64,000 bases of DNA from Emergencia timonensis (GTDB lineage Bacteria; Bacillota; Clostridia; Peptostreptococcales; Anaerovoracaceae). The stretch spans positions 2,012,041 to 2,076,040 of the forward strand of contig NZ_FLKM01000008.1 of NCBI RefSeq assembly GCF_900086585.1. The letters run 5' to 3'. How positions within the stretch are numbered: position 1 is the stretch's first letter; every line of letters starts with the position of its first letter. Under the pieces are notes generated by a model. That model was given only the letters and a program-made list of their open reading frames with translations, was not told the origin of the DNA and did not search any database. The position numbers and the translations under genes are program-made. Of this stretch, positions 17,297-26,206 are shown piece after piece.

Positions 17297-18306
17297 GCAT
17301 AAGGCCTGTCCAACAATTCGTTGCACGAATTGGGGCGAGAACCATTATACGACTAGTGCCTTGCCGCTCGCTGTCGCTTGCGGGGCACTAAAGCATAAGG
17401 TCTGTCCAGCAATTCGTTGTACGAATTGGGGCGAGAACCATTATACGACTAGTGCCTTGCCGCTCGCTGTCGCTTGCGGGGCACTAAAGCATAAGGTCTG
17501 TCCAGCAATTCGTTGTACGAATTGGGACCAGAACCATTATACGACTAGTGCCTTGCCGCTCGCTGTCGCTTGCGGGGCACTAAAGCATAAGGTCTGTCCA
17601 GCAATTCGTTGTACGAATTGGGACCAGAACCATTATACGACTAGTGCCTTGCCGCTCGCTGTCGCTTGCGGGGCACTAAAGCATAAGGTCTGTCCAGCAA
17701 TTCGTTGTACGAATTGGGACCAGAACCATTATACGACTAGTGCCTTGCCGCTCGCTGTCGCTTGCGGGGCACTAAAGCATAAGGTCTGTCCAGCAATTCG
17801 TTGTACGAATTGGGACCAGAACCATTATACGACTAGTGCCTTGCCGCTCGCTGTCGCTTGCGGGGCACTAAAGCATAAGGTCTCCCCAGCAATTTACTCC
17901 GTAAATTGGGGCGAGAACCATTATACGACTAGTGCCTTGCCGCTCGCTGTCGCTTGCGGGGCACTAAAGCATAAGGTCTCCCCAGCAATTTACTCCGTAA
18001 ATTGGGGCGAGAACCATTATACGACTAGTGCCTTGCCGCTCGCTGTCGCTTGCGGGGCACTAAAGCATAAGGTCTCCCCAGCAATTTACTCCGTAAATTG
18101 GGGCGAGAACCATTATACGACTAGTGCCTTGCCGCTCGCTGTCGCTTGCGGGGCACTATAGCATAAGGCCTGTCCAACAATTCGATGCACGAATTGGGAC
18201 CAGAACCATTATACGACTAGTGCCTTGCCGCTCGCTGTCGCTTGCGGGGCACTAAAGCATAAGGTCTGTCCAACAATTCGTTGCACGAATTGGGACCAGA
18301 ACCATT
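17297..18306 (+). repeat. Tandem array of 96-bp structured repeats, 10.5 copies
   Basis: Period 96 bp: GCATAAGG recurs at 17297, 17393, 17489 and so on to 18257 (11 copies), and TTGCCGCTCG at 17361 to 18225 (10 copies). Each unit has two hairpins. Hairpin A is TAGTGCC-TTG-CCGC with GCGG-GGCACTA. Hairpin B is CAATTCGT-N3-ACGAATTG in most copies and CAATTTAC-TCC-GTAAATTG in three copies (17873, 17969, 18065), so the stem is kept by paired changes. The flanking CTGTCC/GGACCAG and CTCCCC/GGGCGAG also covary. The array ends directly at the ribosome site of the DUF362 gene. Confidence 0.9.
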
Positions 18307-18318
18307 AGGAGGAGAAAT

Positions 18319-19611
18319 ATGAGTAAAGCAAAATCTTTGGTCGCTCTGGCAAAGAGTGACGACATCCAGGCAAATGTCACAAGAGTATTTGATTTGATGG
18401 GCGGCGTTACGAACGTCATCCGCAAGGGCACAACAGTCGTGCTGAAGCCGAATGCCGGTCACGCAGAACCGCCGGAAACTTCAGTATGCACCAATCCGGA
18501 AGTAGTGAGAGCCGTCATCCGCGAGGTGAAAAAGGCAGAGCCTGCTAAGATCATCGTAGCAGAAGCCGCTGCTATTGGATGCAACACCATGGAGTGCTTC
18601 AAGGTCAGCGGCATTCAGGCCGTGGCAGAAGAAGAAGGCGTCGAACTGATCGACATCAAAAAGGATAAGGATCTGGTAAAGGTTGCAGTCAGAGGATTCC
18701 GTTCCAATATCGATTCCATCAAGCTTCCGAGATTCCTGCTGGAGGCCGACCATCTGATCAATCTGCCGATTTTGAAAGCCCATGCTTCTATGGTTTTCTC
18801 CGGCGCACTGAAGAACATTAAAGGTGTGGTACAGGATAAGGTACATATGGATATGCACAAACAGAACCTGACTATGGCGATGATGGACGTCTGGTCTGTA
18901 TGTAAGGCAGATATCAATATCATGGACGCTCACCGCGCAGCATCGGGATACAGCCCGCACATGCCGGTTCCTATCGACACGCACATGATCCTGGGATCAA
19001 AAGACCCGGTAGCCATCGACAGAGTTGCCTGCGAAGTAACAGGCATCGATACGCAAGGCGTAGATTATTTCAAGGTTGCCGAAGAGACGGGACTTGGAAA
19101 TTATGATATGGAGCAGATCGACGTGGTAGGAGATTCTGTTAAGGACTGCTACAAGAAGATGTGGATTCCGTACATCGGCGATATGAGTACCAGATGGCCG
19201 GAATACGATGTAAGATGTAAGGGCGGATGCTCCAGCTGTCAGGCACTTCTGGCTATCAACATGGAAGAACTGAAGGCTGTCAATGCTTATGACGAGAATG
19301 CGGGCATGACCGTTGTCATCGGCGGACTCAACGAGATACCGGCTAAGATTCCAGATGAAAAAATCGTACTCCACGGAAACTGCACGAAGAAATACCTGAA
19401 AGATCATCCGAACGCATATCACATCCTGGGGTGCCCTCCAAATGAACCGGCTCTCTACTTGACGATTCAGAGACATGAAACCATCGATGGAACCGGCGAC
19501 CAGGAAGATGAAATCATTCGTCCGTGTATGGCGCGTGACGCACAGGTGTGGCGTGATTATGTATTTGAAAAATTCGAGGAATACAAAAAGGAAAATCCGG
19601 AGGCAAAATAA
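18319..19611 (+). CDS. DUF362 domain-containing protein
   Basis: 430 aa. The DUF362 region spans most of the protein: VVLKPNAGHAEPPETSVCTNPEVV near 37-60, NLPILKAHASMVFSGALKNIKG near 150-171, and DAHRAASGYSP. The C-terminal part has cysteine clusters CKGGCSSC near 298-305 and later HGNC/GCPP. DUF362 proteins are often FeS-associated and lack a firm general function. AGGAGGAG directly precedes ATG 18319. It is first in an operon with an 86-aa protein, an OFA-type carrier, thiolase and nitroreductase. Confidence 0.8.
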   Translation: MSKAKSLVALAKSDDIQANVTRVFDLMGGVTNVIRKGTTVVLKPNAGHAEPPETSVCTNPEVVRAVIREVKKAEPAKIIVAEAAAIGCNTMECFKVSGIQAVAEEEGVELIDIKKDKDLVKVAVRGFRSNIDSIKLPRFLLEADHLINLPILKAHASMVFSGALKNIKGVVQDKVHMDMHKQNLTMAMMDVWSVCKADINIMDAHRAASGYSPHMPVPIDTHMILGSKDPVAIDRVACEVTGIDTQGVDYFKVAEETGLGNYDMEQIDVVGDSVKDCYKKMWIPYIGDMSTRWPEYDVRCKGGCSSCQALLAINMEELKAVNAYDENAGMTVVIGGLNEIPAKIPDEKIVLHGNCTKKYLKDHPNAYHILGCPPNEPALYLTIQRHETIDGTGDQEDEIIRPCMARDAQVWRDYVFEKFEEYKKENPEAK

Positions 19612-19871
19612 TGGACGGGTATATCAGTCTCAAAGCGGGGAAAGAATTCTGGAATCTGTTGGATATGGTCTTCACCGACGAGTTCATGCAGAAACATACC
19701 AACTTTGAAAATTTCGAGTATTTCCGCTACTCCAGCGCCGTCATGGTCAACTGGGGCGGCGACTACATGGTCTATCCTGAAACCGTATTCAACAACTTCG
19801 TCATCGAAAGCACCGAGTTTCAGACCTGGGACGAGATGGTCATGAAAGCGGCAGATGAGAGATTTAGTTAA
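19611..19871 (+). CDS. Small protein, 86 aa, unknown
   Basis: The start overlaps the DUF362 stop (TAATG), so translation is coupled. The sequence is rich in aromatics and acidic residues (FENFEYFRYSS, WGGDYMVYPETVFNNF) without cysteine motifs or membrane segments. I do not recognise a family. Tight coupling suggests a subunit or accessory factor of the DUF362 protein. Confidence 0.65.
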   Translation: MDGYISLKAGKEFWNLLDMVFTDEFMQKHTNFENFEYFRYSSAVMVNWGGDYMVYPETVFNNFVIESTEFQTWDEMVMKAADERFS

Positions 19872-19909
19872 TCATAACTTATCGTTAAATGGAAATTGGA
19901 GAAAGAAAA

Positions 19910-21244
19910 ATGGCAGATAAAACAACAAAACTTCAATCTGAAAACACCAAGTCCAACTTTGGAAAAGGTTGGATGATCATATTCTACAGCATGATCATGT
20001 TCTGGTTCCTCATCGGTTTTTCCATCGATGGACAGAACATCGTCATCGACGTCTTCGCAGGCGCGAACTGGGAAAAATTAGGATTTGCTGATCAGAATGC
20101 GCTTCACGCGAAGCTTCTGGAACTGGCTATGTGGGCCGGCTTTATCGGCGTTATCGCTTACTTTGTCATCGGCAGAATCTGTACTAAGATCGGCGGAAGA
20201 ATGCTTTCCTCCATCTGCCTGGTACTTGCCGGCGCCTCTTATATTTTCTATGGAAATGCAGACACCATCGCAACCTATTTTATCGGTCTGACCTTGGTAA
20301 CCGTATTCATCAACGGCGCAGCCTATATCGGCGGCGGCAACTTGGTTACCCAGTGGTTCCCGAAGAAAAAGGGATTGGCAAACGGCTATACGACCATGGG
20401 CCACAACCTGGGCAGCGCGCTTTATGTGCCGCTGATTGCAGCTTTGATCGGCGCCATGGGCATGGCTAAGGGTATGACAGTGACAGGCATTGCGGCCATC
20501 GTCATCGGCATCGGCGCTTATTTCATCATCAGAAATACACCGCAGGAGCTTTCCATCTATCCTGACAACGTATCCAAGGAAGTCTACGAAAAGGAATACG
20601 TGGATCTGTCAGAGGCGAAGAGCCGCTGGACGGTATCTTCCCTCCTGAAGACGAAGGAGATGTGGCTGGTAGCCCTCATCGTGGGCATCAATCAGCTGGT
20701 AACGACCGGCGTCATGAGCCAGATGGTTCCAAGAAACATGGAATTCGGATTTTCTCAGACACAGGCAGTGTCCCTGATGACCGTATGCGCCATCGTAGGT
20801 CTGGCAGGATCCTTCGGTTTCGGTTTCATTGATCAGAAGCTGGGTGTCAAGACGGCGATCAAAGGCTATCTGGTTTGGTATGCTGCGGCACTGGCAATCA
20901 ATGTCGTCATGAATAACGCCATCGGCGGATACATCTGCGTAGCCATGGTAGGAATCGCTATCGGCGCTGCCGCAAACTTTATGACTTCCCTGCCTGCATC
21001 GGTCTTTGGCAGACACAACTTTGACTTGGTATACTCCATCTACTTCCCGATCATGGAAATCGTACTGATGCTCAACTACATCGTTAACTCAAAGGCCCTT
21101 GAGTGGACGGGAAGTCTGAGAGGAGCTTATGTGGTATTTATCGTATTACTCATAGTGAACTTCGTACTGATTTCCGTATTGAATACGAGAAAATACAATC
21201 TGGATTATAAGAAGGAAGAAGAAGTGCTGGAGCAGGGCGCTTAA
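19910..21244 (+). CDS. MFS transporter, oxalate/formate antiporter (OFA)-like
   Basis: 444 aa with 12 predicted membrane segments. ATG 19910 is preferred over 19889 because TTGGAGAAAG lies at the right distance. Features include GYTTMGHNLGSALYVPL near residues 165-180 and the middle loop ELSIYPDNVSKEVYEKEY. OFA-like MFS carriers exchange small carboxylates. In this operon it probably imports the substrate or exports an acid product. Confidence 0.8.
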   Translation: MADKTTKLQSENTKSNFGKGWMIIFYSMIMFWFLIGFSIDGQNIVIDVFAGANWEKLGFADQNALHAKLLELAMWAGFIGVIAYFVIGRICTKIGGRMLSSICLVLAGASYIFYGNADTIATYFIGLTLVTVFINGAAYIGGGNLVTQWFPKKKGLANGYTTMGHNLGSALYVPLIAALIGAMGMAKGMTVTGIAAIVIGIGAYFIIRNTPQELSIYPDNVSKEVYEKEYVDLSEAKSRWTVSSLLKTKEMWLVALIVGINQLVTTGVMSQMVPRNMEFGFSQTQAVSLMTVCAIVGLAGSFGFGFIDQKLGVKTAIKGYLVWYAAALAINVVMNNAIGGYICVAMVGIAIGAAANFMTSLPASVFGRHNFDLVYSIYFPIMEIVLMLNYIVNSKALEWTGSLRGAYVVFIVLLIVNFVLISVLNTRKYNLDYKKEEEVLEQGA

Positions 21245-21258
21245 TGAAGGAGGTAAAT

Positions 21259-22437
21259 ATGCGAAATGTAGTAATCGTCGCTGGCTGCCGTACACCGATC
21301 GGCGCCATCGGCGGACAATTTAAGACCATAACCTCTCTGGATTTATCCATTCCTGTGATGCAGAATCTGGTAGAGCGGGCGAGCATTGACCCGGCGCTGA
21401 TTGAAGACGTCATCTGGGGATGCAATTATCAGAGAACTTACAAAGAAAATAACATTGCCAGGGTGGCGGCGGTAAAAGCTGGCTTACCGGAAAGTGTTCC
21501 GGGCATCACCATTCACCGCAACTGTACTTCTTCCATGTCGTCCATCCAGTTCGCCTATTATCAGATCAAAGCGGGCGAAGCGGACTGCCTGATGGCAGGA
21601 GGCGCGGACAGCATGAGTACAGCGCCGCACATGGTATTCAATGCCCGCTATGGACAGAAATTCGGCCACATGGAGCTCAGAGACTCCATGTGGGACTCCC
21701 TGACCAACTTGGGAGTGGGTCCAGCCATGGGGATCACAGCCGAGAATGTCGCCGAAAAATACGGTGTCACCCGTGAAGAGATGGACCGCTATTCCCTGCG
21801 TTCCCAGCAGAGAGCAGTGGCGGCAATCGACAGCGGCAAATTCAAAGAAGAAATTATTCCAATTACAGTAAAGAGCCGCAAGAGCGAGACCGTCTTTGAC
21901 ACCGACGAGTACCCTCGCCGCGATGCCAGCTATGAAGCATTGGCAAAACTGAAACCTACCTTTAAGGAAGGTGGCAGTGTTACTGCCGGCAATGCCTCCG
22001 GCATGAACGACGCTGCTTCCGGTGTGATTTTGATGGACGAGGAAAAGGCAAAGGAACTGGGTGTTCCTATTCTGGCCCGCATCAAAGGCGTGGCAACCAC
22101 CGGCGTTTCTCCGGATTACATGGGAATCGGACCAATCAGCGCATCACAGAGAGCCCTTGCCAAGGCGGAGCTTTCCATAGAAGACATCGATCTCTTCGAA
22201 ATCAACGAGGCTTTTGCGGCCCAGTGCATCGCCTGCCAGAAGGAGCTGGGGATTCCTGATGACAAGCTCAATGTCAACGGCAGCGGCATCTCCCTGGGGC
22301 ACCCAGTGGGCGCGACTGGAGCCAGACTTGTCATCACCATGATGTACGAACTTGCCAGACGCGGTCAGAAATATGGCCTTGCGACTCTCTGCGCAGGCGG
22401 CGGCATGGGTACGGCAGTGGTCATCGAGATGGCATAG
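21259..22437 (+). CDS. Acetyl-CoA C-acetyltransferase (thiolase)
   Basis: 392 aa from ATG 21259 behind AAGGAGG. Catalytic features: nucleophile Cys in HRNCTSSMSS near residue 88, NEAFAAQ near 313-319, GHPVGATGAR near 343-352 and CAGGGMG near 374-380. Thiolases split acetoacetyl-CoA to two acetyl-CoA or the reverse. This fits disposal of acetoacetate made by the beta-keto-acid cleavage enzyme at 26199 after CoA activation. Confidence 0.93.
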   Translation: MRNVVIVAGCRTPIGAIGGQFKTITSLDLSIPVMQNLVERASIDPALIEDVIWGCNYQRTYKENNIARVAAVKAGLPESVPGITIHRNCTSSMSSIQFAYYQIKAGEADCLMAGGADSMSTAPHMVFNARYGQKFGHMELRDSMWDSLTNLGVGPAMGITAENVAEKYGVTREEMDRYSLRSQQRAVAAIDSGKFKEEIIPITVKSRKSETVFDTDEYPRRDASYEALAKLKPTFKEGGSVTAGNASGMNDAASGVILMDEEKAKELGVPILARIKGVATTGVSPDYMGIGPISASQRALAKAELSIEDIDLFEINEAFAAQCIACQKELGIPDDKLNVNGSGISLGHPVGATGARLVITMMYELARRGQKYGLATLCAGGGMGTAVVIEMA

Positions 22438-22448
22438 GAGAAAAGAAC

Positions 22449-22979
22449 ATGAATGCAATGGAAACAATTGCAAAGAGGTGTTCCTGCAGGGCGTACCGGC
22501 CGGAGCAGATAACACCTGAAGAACTGAAACAGCTTCTGCAGGCGGCCAATGCGGCGCCTGTGGGCATGGCGAAGTACGAGACACTGAAGATCTCGGTCGT
22601 GCAGAGCCGGGAGCTTTTGGCGGAGATCGATCAGGAAGGCGCGAAATTCTTCGGCGATCCTTCCATGCATCCTCTGTACGGAGCGCCGACGCTGATCGTC
22701 ATTTCCGGCTTTGCAGCGGACAGTGACGAACGCGAAGTTTCGATGTGCAACGCATCCTGCCTGATCGAGAATATGCACCTTTTGGCGACAGAACTGGGTC
22801 TAGGCAGCGTATATATCAGAGGTTGCATCAACGCCATCAGAGAAAACCGCGCGCTCTGCGAGAAGCTGGGCGTACCGGAGGATTTTGTGCTGACGGGCGC
22901 CATCGCAGTGGGTTATCCTTGCGAGGAACCTGAGACGAGGGAACTTGTCACAGAGAAAATCGAGACCGTGATATTATAA
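22449..22979 (+). CDS. Nitroreductase-family flavoprotein
   Basis: 176 aa. The N-terminus KRCSCRAYRPEQITPEE (the RxSxRxY FMN motif in a cysteine variant), then NAAPVGMAKYETL, and a C-terminal GYPCEEPE loop. FMN-dependent NAD(P)H oxidoreductase fold. The physiological substrate cannot be told. It is last in the DUF362 operon and followed by a strong terminator. Confidence 0.85.
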   Translation: MNAMETIAKRCSCRAYRPEQITPEELKQLLQAANAAPVGMAKYETLKISVVQSRELLAEIDQEGAKFFGDPSMHPLYGAPTLIVISGFAADSDEREVSMCNASCLIENMHLLATELGLGSVYIRGCINAIRENRALCEKLGVPEDFVLTGAIAVGYPCEEPETRELVTEKIETVIL

Positions 22980-22994
22980 CAACATCAAAGCGTG

Positions 22995-23044
22995 AAAAAA
23001 GCAGGGTCAAAATCCCATCTTGTGGGTTTTGGCCCTGCTTTTTT
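22995..23044 (+). terminator. Terminator of the DUF362 operon
   Basis: AAAAAAGCAGGG pairs with CCCTGCTTTTTT, with an inner CCCA/TGGG stem. The structure is nearly symmetric and could also serve the convergent toxin-antitoxin pair. Confidence 0.8.
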
Positions 23045-23088
23045 CGTGCAGCTATCTGAGTGACCGAGTCCAAGAATGAATACGTTCA

Positions 23089-23370
23089 TTAATACAAATC
23101 ACTATGTGTTCCGGTTCGATATAACCTTAATACTTGCAGGTGGTCACTGATCTTGTAGATTAGAAGCCAGTCAGGTTCTATGTGACATTCTCTATAGCCT
23201 TTGTAATTACCGACGAGCTGATGATCATTATACGCAGTAGGCAATGGCTCTCCATTTGCTAGTTGAGAAATGACGTGCTTCAGCAATTCTATATTACAGC
23301 CTCGTTTTTTTGCTGATTTATAATCTCTTTTAAATTGAGATGTTCTTTCGATATCATACTTCTTCATCAT
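23089..23370 (-). CDS. yafQ: YafQ-family type II toxin (RelE/ParE fold)
   Basis: 93 aa: YDIERTSQFKRDYKSAKKRG near 5-24, then LPTAYNDHQLVGNYKGYRECHIEPDWLLIYKI near 43-74 (key H..LVG.Y.G.RECHI..DWLLIY), as expected of YafQ ribosome-dependent mRNA endonucleases. The start overlaps the end of the antitoxin gene by about 17 bases, the usual coupled order. Confidence 0.9.
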   Translation of the reverse strand: MMKKYDIERTSQFKRDYKSAKKRGCNIELLKHVISQLANGEPLPTAYNDHQLVGNYKGYRECHIEPDWLLIYKISDHLQVLRLYRTGTHSDLY

Positions 23371-23635
23371 CCAAATCCGCGAACAATTCTTCTACGCTCT
23401 TAAAACGACGAGTGTCAGGATCTCTTTCCATTCGATCTCCCTGATTGATGGCTTCAATGGTAATAGGGTTTGGTGTATTGAGCCTGACATCAAAAGGAAA
23501 TCCATGATATTGAATGACTTGTCTTAAAAAAATATTGACGGCTGTTGTCATATCAAGACCCAGTTCGCTGAATATCTCCTGTGCCTGCTTCTTAACCTCC
23601 AGATCAATGCGAATATTTGTACTTGTTTTTGCCAT
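23354..23635 (-). CDS. dinJ: RelB/DinJ-family antitoxin
   Basis: 93 aa: MAKTSTNIRIDLEVKKQAQEIF (ribbon-helix-helix), GLDMTTAVNIFLRQVI, and an acidic C-terminus (SVEELFADLDDEEV) that would wrap the toxin. The start at 23635 follows AAAGGAG. The pair is transcribed from a strong minus-strand promoter at about 23660-23690. Confidence 0.9.
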   Translation of the reverse strand: MAKTSTNIRIDLEVKKQAQEIFSELGLDMTTAVNIFLRQVIQYHGFPFDVRLNTPNPITIEAINQGDRMERDPDTRRFKSVEELFADLDDEEV

Positions 23636-23656
23636 AGTAATCACTCCTTTTTTATC

Positions 23657-23689
23657 ATAAGTATATCAAAAAAGTGCCTATTGTCAATA
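23657..23689 (-). promoter_or_regulatory. Promoter of the toxin-antitoxin pair
   Basis: On the minus strand, TTGACA and TATACT are separated by 16 bases. AT-rich dyad sequence around the -10 is a plausible autorepression site. Confidence 0.65.
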
Positions 23690-23706
23690 CAACAGGCACA
23701 TGTATT

Positions 23707-25248
23707 TTATTTCACAGCAGCCGGATAATCGATTCCGTACTGCTTGATTTTTCTCGATATGGTCGAGGCGTTGACACCCAGCTTTGCGCCGGCATCCCGC
23801 AGACTGGTAGAATCCCGCAGCACTGATTCGATCAAAGCCTTTTCGTAATTCTCCAGGGACTGGGAGAGGGTGCCGCTTGCCACTGCGCCTTCATCTCCCT
23901 GGGAGATATCGAGAAGCCCCTTTAACATTTCGTCAGCTACTTCTTTTGTTCCCGAAGCGCAGATAGTCAGATACTCGATGACGTTTTCCAGTTCCCTGAT
24001 GTTTCCAGGCCAGGTATACTGCTTCATGATGGCCAGCTGATCCTGGGTGAGGACGAAATCCCGATTGTGTTTTTTGGTGTATTCATCGACAAAGTGAGCG
24101 CACAGCTCGTCCAGATCGTTAAGTCGTTCCCGCAGCGGCGGAATGCAGATAGGGATTACATTGAGCCGGTAATACAGATCCTGGCGGAAGGTGCCGTCCG
24201 CAATCTTCTTCTTCAGATCGCTGTTGGTCGCGGCGATAAAACGGATGTCGAGGTGTATCGGCTTGGTGCCGCCGACCCTGGTGATTTCTTTGGTCTGGAT
24301 GGCGCGCAGCAGCTTCACCTGCAGATCCATGGACATGTCGCCGATTTCATCGAGGAGCAGGGTACCGCCGTCGGCCATTTCGAAGAGTCCCTGTTTACCG
24401 CTGGTATTGGCGCCGGAGAAGGCGCCTCTTTCATAGCCGAACAGCTCTGATTCCAGCAGGTTTGCCGGAATAGAAGCGCAGTTGACCTTGATAAAGGTCT
24501 TGTGGCTTCTGGCGCTGAGCCGGTAGATTTCGTCAGCGACCACTTCTTTCCCTACACCGGATTCTCCGGTAATCAGGACGGTGGCATCTGTGGGAGCCGC
24601 CATTTTGATGGTGTTCCAGACTTTTTGCAGACTATAGGAAGAACCGACCAGCTTATTGGATTTGAAGTCTGGCGTCGTGGCGTTTTCCAGGATACGGACG
24701 TTCTCCTTGCTCTTGTTCAAAGCGTTAGCTTCCTGCAGGAACTTGCCAAAATCCTCCTGCAGAGCTTGCAGGGTCAGAATCGGCCTGCTGCTGACCACCA
24801 CCTGGTGAAGTGCGCCGTACTGGTCAAAGATGGGCACGCCCACAGCATATCCTACGCTGGGCGGATTGGTCTTATTCACGGTAGAAAGACGGAAAATCTT
24901 CTTTTTGCTTTCGATGACGTCCATGGTGGCGCCGCCGGTGAAGAGCTTGCCCTCCGCTGTGATGTCAGAAACCTTTCGTCCGAGGACTTCTTCCGGCAAA
25001 ATCTCCGTATTGCGCTGATGAGCAGGGTTGACATAGAGACAGGTGCCTTCCTTGTCTGTAATGAAAATACTGTCGTCCAACGCATCTACTACGATTTTGA
25101 AGTCGATGCCCTGCGCCAGAAATACCTCTAAATCGTGGTCGATTTCCTGTAGAAAATCGGCCATTTTCTTCCCGTCCTGGTATTCGCCGCTGTCCAGCGT
25201 TTTGCGTATCTTTTCCTTTACTTTCTGTATTGCTAAAACCTGATCCAT
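23707..25248 (-). CDS. Sigma-54-dependent activator (PAS-AAA+-Fis HTH)
   Basis: 513 aa. A PAS sensor lies near residues 50-160 (VVDALDDSIFITDKEGTCLYVNPA). The AAA+ domain (about 200-440) has Walker A GESGVGKE, the sigma-54 contact loop as GAFSGA rather than GAFTGA, Walker B GGTLLLDEIGD, and an RQDLYYRLNV arginine-finger region. The C-terminal Fis-type HTH is LRDAGAKLGVNASTISRKIK. It lies between and divergent from sigma-54-promoted operons, and is the obvious candidate activator for promoters at 15849, 17113, 25390 and 31759. The PAS ligand is unknown. Confidence 0.95.
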   Translation of the reverse strand: MDQVLAIQKVKEKIRKTLDSGEYQDGKKMADFLQEIDHDLEVFLAQGIDFKIVVDALDDSIFITDKEGTCLYVNPAHQRNTEILPEEVLGRKVSDITAEGKLFTGGATMDVIESKKKIFRLSTVNKTNPPSVGYAVGVPIFDQYGALHQVVVSSRPILTLQALQEDFGKFLQEANALNKSKENVRILENATTPDFKSNKLVGSSYSLQKVWNTIKMAAPTDATVLITGESGVGKEVVADEIYRLSARSHKTFIKVNCASIPANLLESELFGYERGAFSGANTSGKQGLFEMADGGTLLLDEIGDMSMDLQVKLLRAIQTKEITRVGGTKPIHLDIRFIAATNSDLKKKIADGTFRQDLYYRLNVIPICIPPLRERLNDLDELCAHFVDEYTKKHNRDFVLTQDQLAIMKQYTWPGNIRELENVIEYLTICASGTKEVADEMLKGLLDISQGDEGAVASGTLSQSLENYEKALIESVLRDSTSLRDAGAKLGVNASTISRKIKQYGIDYPAAVK

Positions 25249-25311
25249 ATGTGTTCCTCCTCCTCGCTATTACTATCAGTATATCAAAAGCGGTTAGTAT
25301 TTGAAAGAATT

Positions 25312-25329
25312 TGTTGTAATTTTGCAACA
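25312..25329. promoter_or_regulatory. Upstream activator palindrome, larC operon
   Basis: TGTTGT-AATTTT-GCAACA, core GTTGT-N6-GCAAC. A half site TGCAAC lies at 25342-25347. The centre is about 70 bases upstream of the sigma-54 promoter and also lies in the upstream region of the activator gene itself. Confidence 0.7.
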
Positions 25330-25389
25330 CCATTTTTTCCCTGCAACGGTGAAGACAGATGAATCGCCCAGTTTTCAGTGATTTTGATG

Positions 25390-25405
25390 TGGCATAATTT
25401 TTGCG
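25390..25405 (+). promoter_or_regulatory. Sigma-54 promoter of the larC-BKACE operon
   Basis: TGGCATA-ATTT-TTGCG, with GG (25391-92) and GC (25403-04) spaced 12 apart. The predicted start is near 25416, ahead of ATG 25448. Confidence 0.75.
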
Positions 25406-25447
25406 TTAGATAATAGGTGAAAGCTGATCGTGGAAAGGGGAGGCATT

Positions 25448-26206
25448 ATGAAAAAGTTATACATCAACTGCGGATCGGGCCTCAGCGGAGATATGATGCT
25501 GGGCGCATTTATCAACATGGGCGTGCCGGCTGACCATCTCAAAGAGAAACTGGCCAGGCTGCGTCTTGACGAATTTGAACTTTCTATCGAAGAGAAAATG
25601 ATTGGAAAGAAATCGGTTACTGATGTAGATGTGATACTGAAGGATAGGACGAATTTGCATAAAGCGCCCTATAGCGGGGTTTATCGCAATTACAGGCAGA
25701 TTGTAGATATGATAAACAACAGCGCATTGAGCAATAATGTCAAAGTTCTGAGCAGGAGAATTTTTGACATCAAAGCCAAAGCGGAAGCGAAGGTACACGA
25801 AGTGCCAATTGACAAGGTTCAGTTTCACGAAGCCGGGGCGGTGGACTCCATCGTGGATATTGTCGGGACGGCGATTTGCTGCGATTATATGGATGCTGAT
25901 GAAGTGGCGTCAAAGCATGTCCCAACCGGCTACGGAGAAGTGAAATGCGCCTGCGGAACCCTGCCGGTCCCAGCGCCAGCGGTAAAGCAGATTTTGGAAG
26001 ATGCCGAAATCCCACATTACAGATCGGAGATTCCCCAGGAGGTCTTAACACCGACAGGCGCTTCTATTCTGGCTGGGATTGCGGACAGCTTTGGATGGGA
26101 TGATATACAAGGTAATGTTTTGAAACGGGGATATGGCTGCGGAAAGAGAGACACCGGCCTGCCGCCCCTGGAATTGATTTTATGTGAGGAGAGAGAAGAT
26201 GTTTGA
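25448..26206 (+). CDS. LarC N-terminal domain protein (nickel-pincer cofactor biosynthesis), no C-terminal domain
   Basis: About 252 aa from ATG 25448. The LarC/DUF111 start is LYINCGSGLSGDMMLGAFINMG, followed by KVQFHEAGAVDSIVDIVGTA near 121-140 and the end GYGCGKRDTGLPPLELIL. This corresponds to LarC1. The C-terminal LarC2 domain, needed by full-length LarC for CTP-dependent nickel insertion, is not found in any frame after the stop, because a keto-acid cleavage gene starts within the last codons (ATG 26199). Either LarC1 works alone, or LarC2 lies elsewhere. Confidence 0.8.
   Translation: MKKLYINCGSGLSGDMMLGAFINMGVPADHLKEKLARLRLDEFELSIEEKMIGKKSVTDVDVILKDRTNLHKAPYSGVYRNYRQIVDMINNSALSNNVKVLSRRIFDIKAKAEAKVHEVPIDKVQFHEAGAVDSIVDIVGTAICCDYMDADEVASKHVPTGYGEVKCACGTLPVPAPAVKQILEDAEIPHYRSEIPQEVLTPTGASILAGIADSFGWDDIQGNVLKRGYGCGKRDTGLPPLELILCEEREDV

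Noticed and set aside
17361..18161. Open frame of 266 codons with 32-residue repeats across the 96-bp array
   Set aside because: The repeat length is a multiple of three, so any stop-free unit stays open. There is no ribosome site, all features are explained by the paired hairpins, and the covarying changes keep pairing rather than protein sequence.
17297..18306. CRISPR array
   Set aside because: The units are contiguous and near identical over the full 96 bases with no unique spacers, and there are no cas genes.
17179..18306. Integron attC cassette array
   Set aside because: The fold is similar, but the GTTRRRY core is not met, no integrase gene is present and there are no cassette ORFs between the units.
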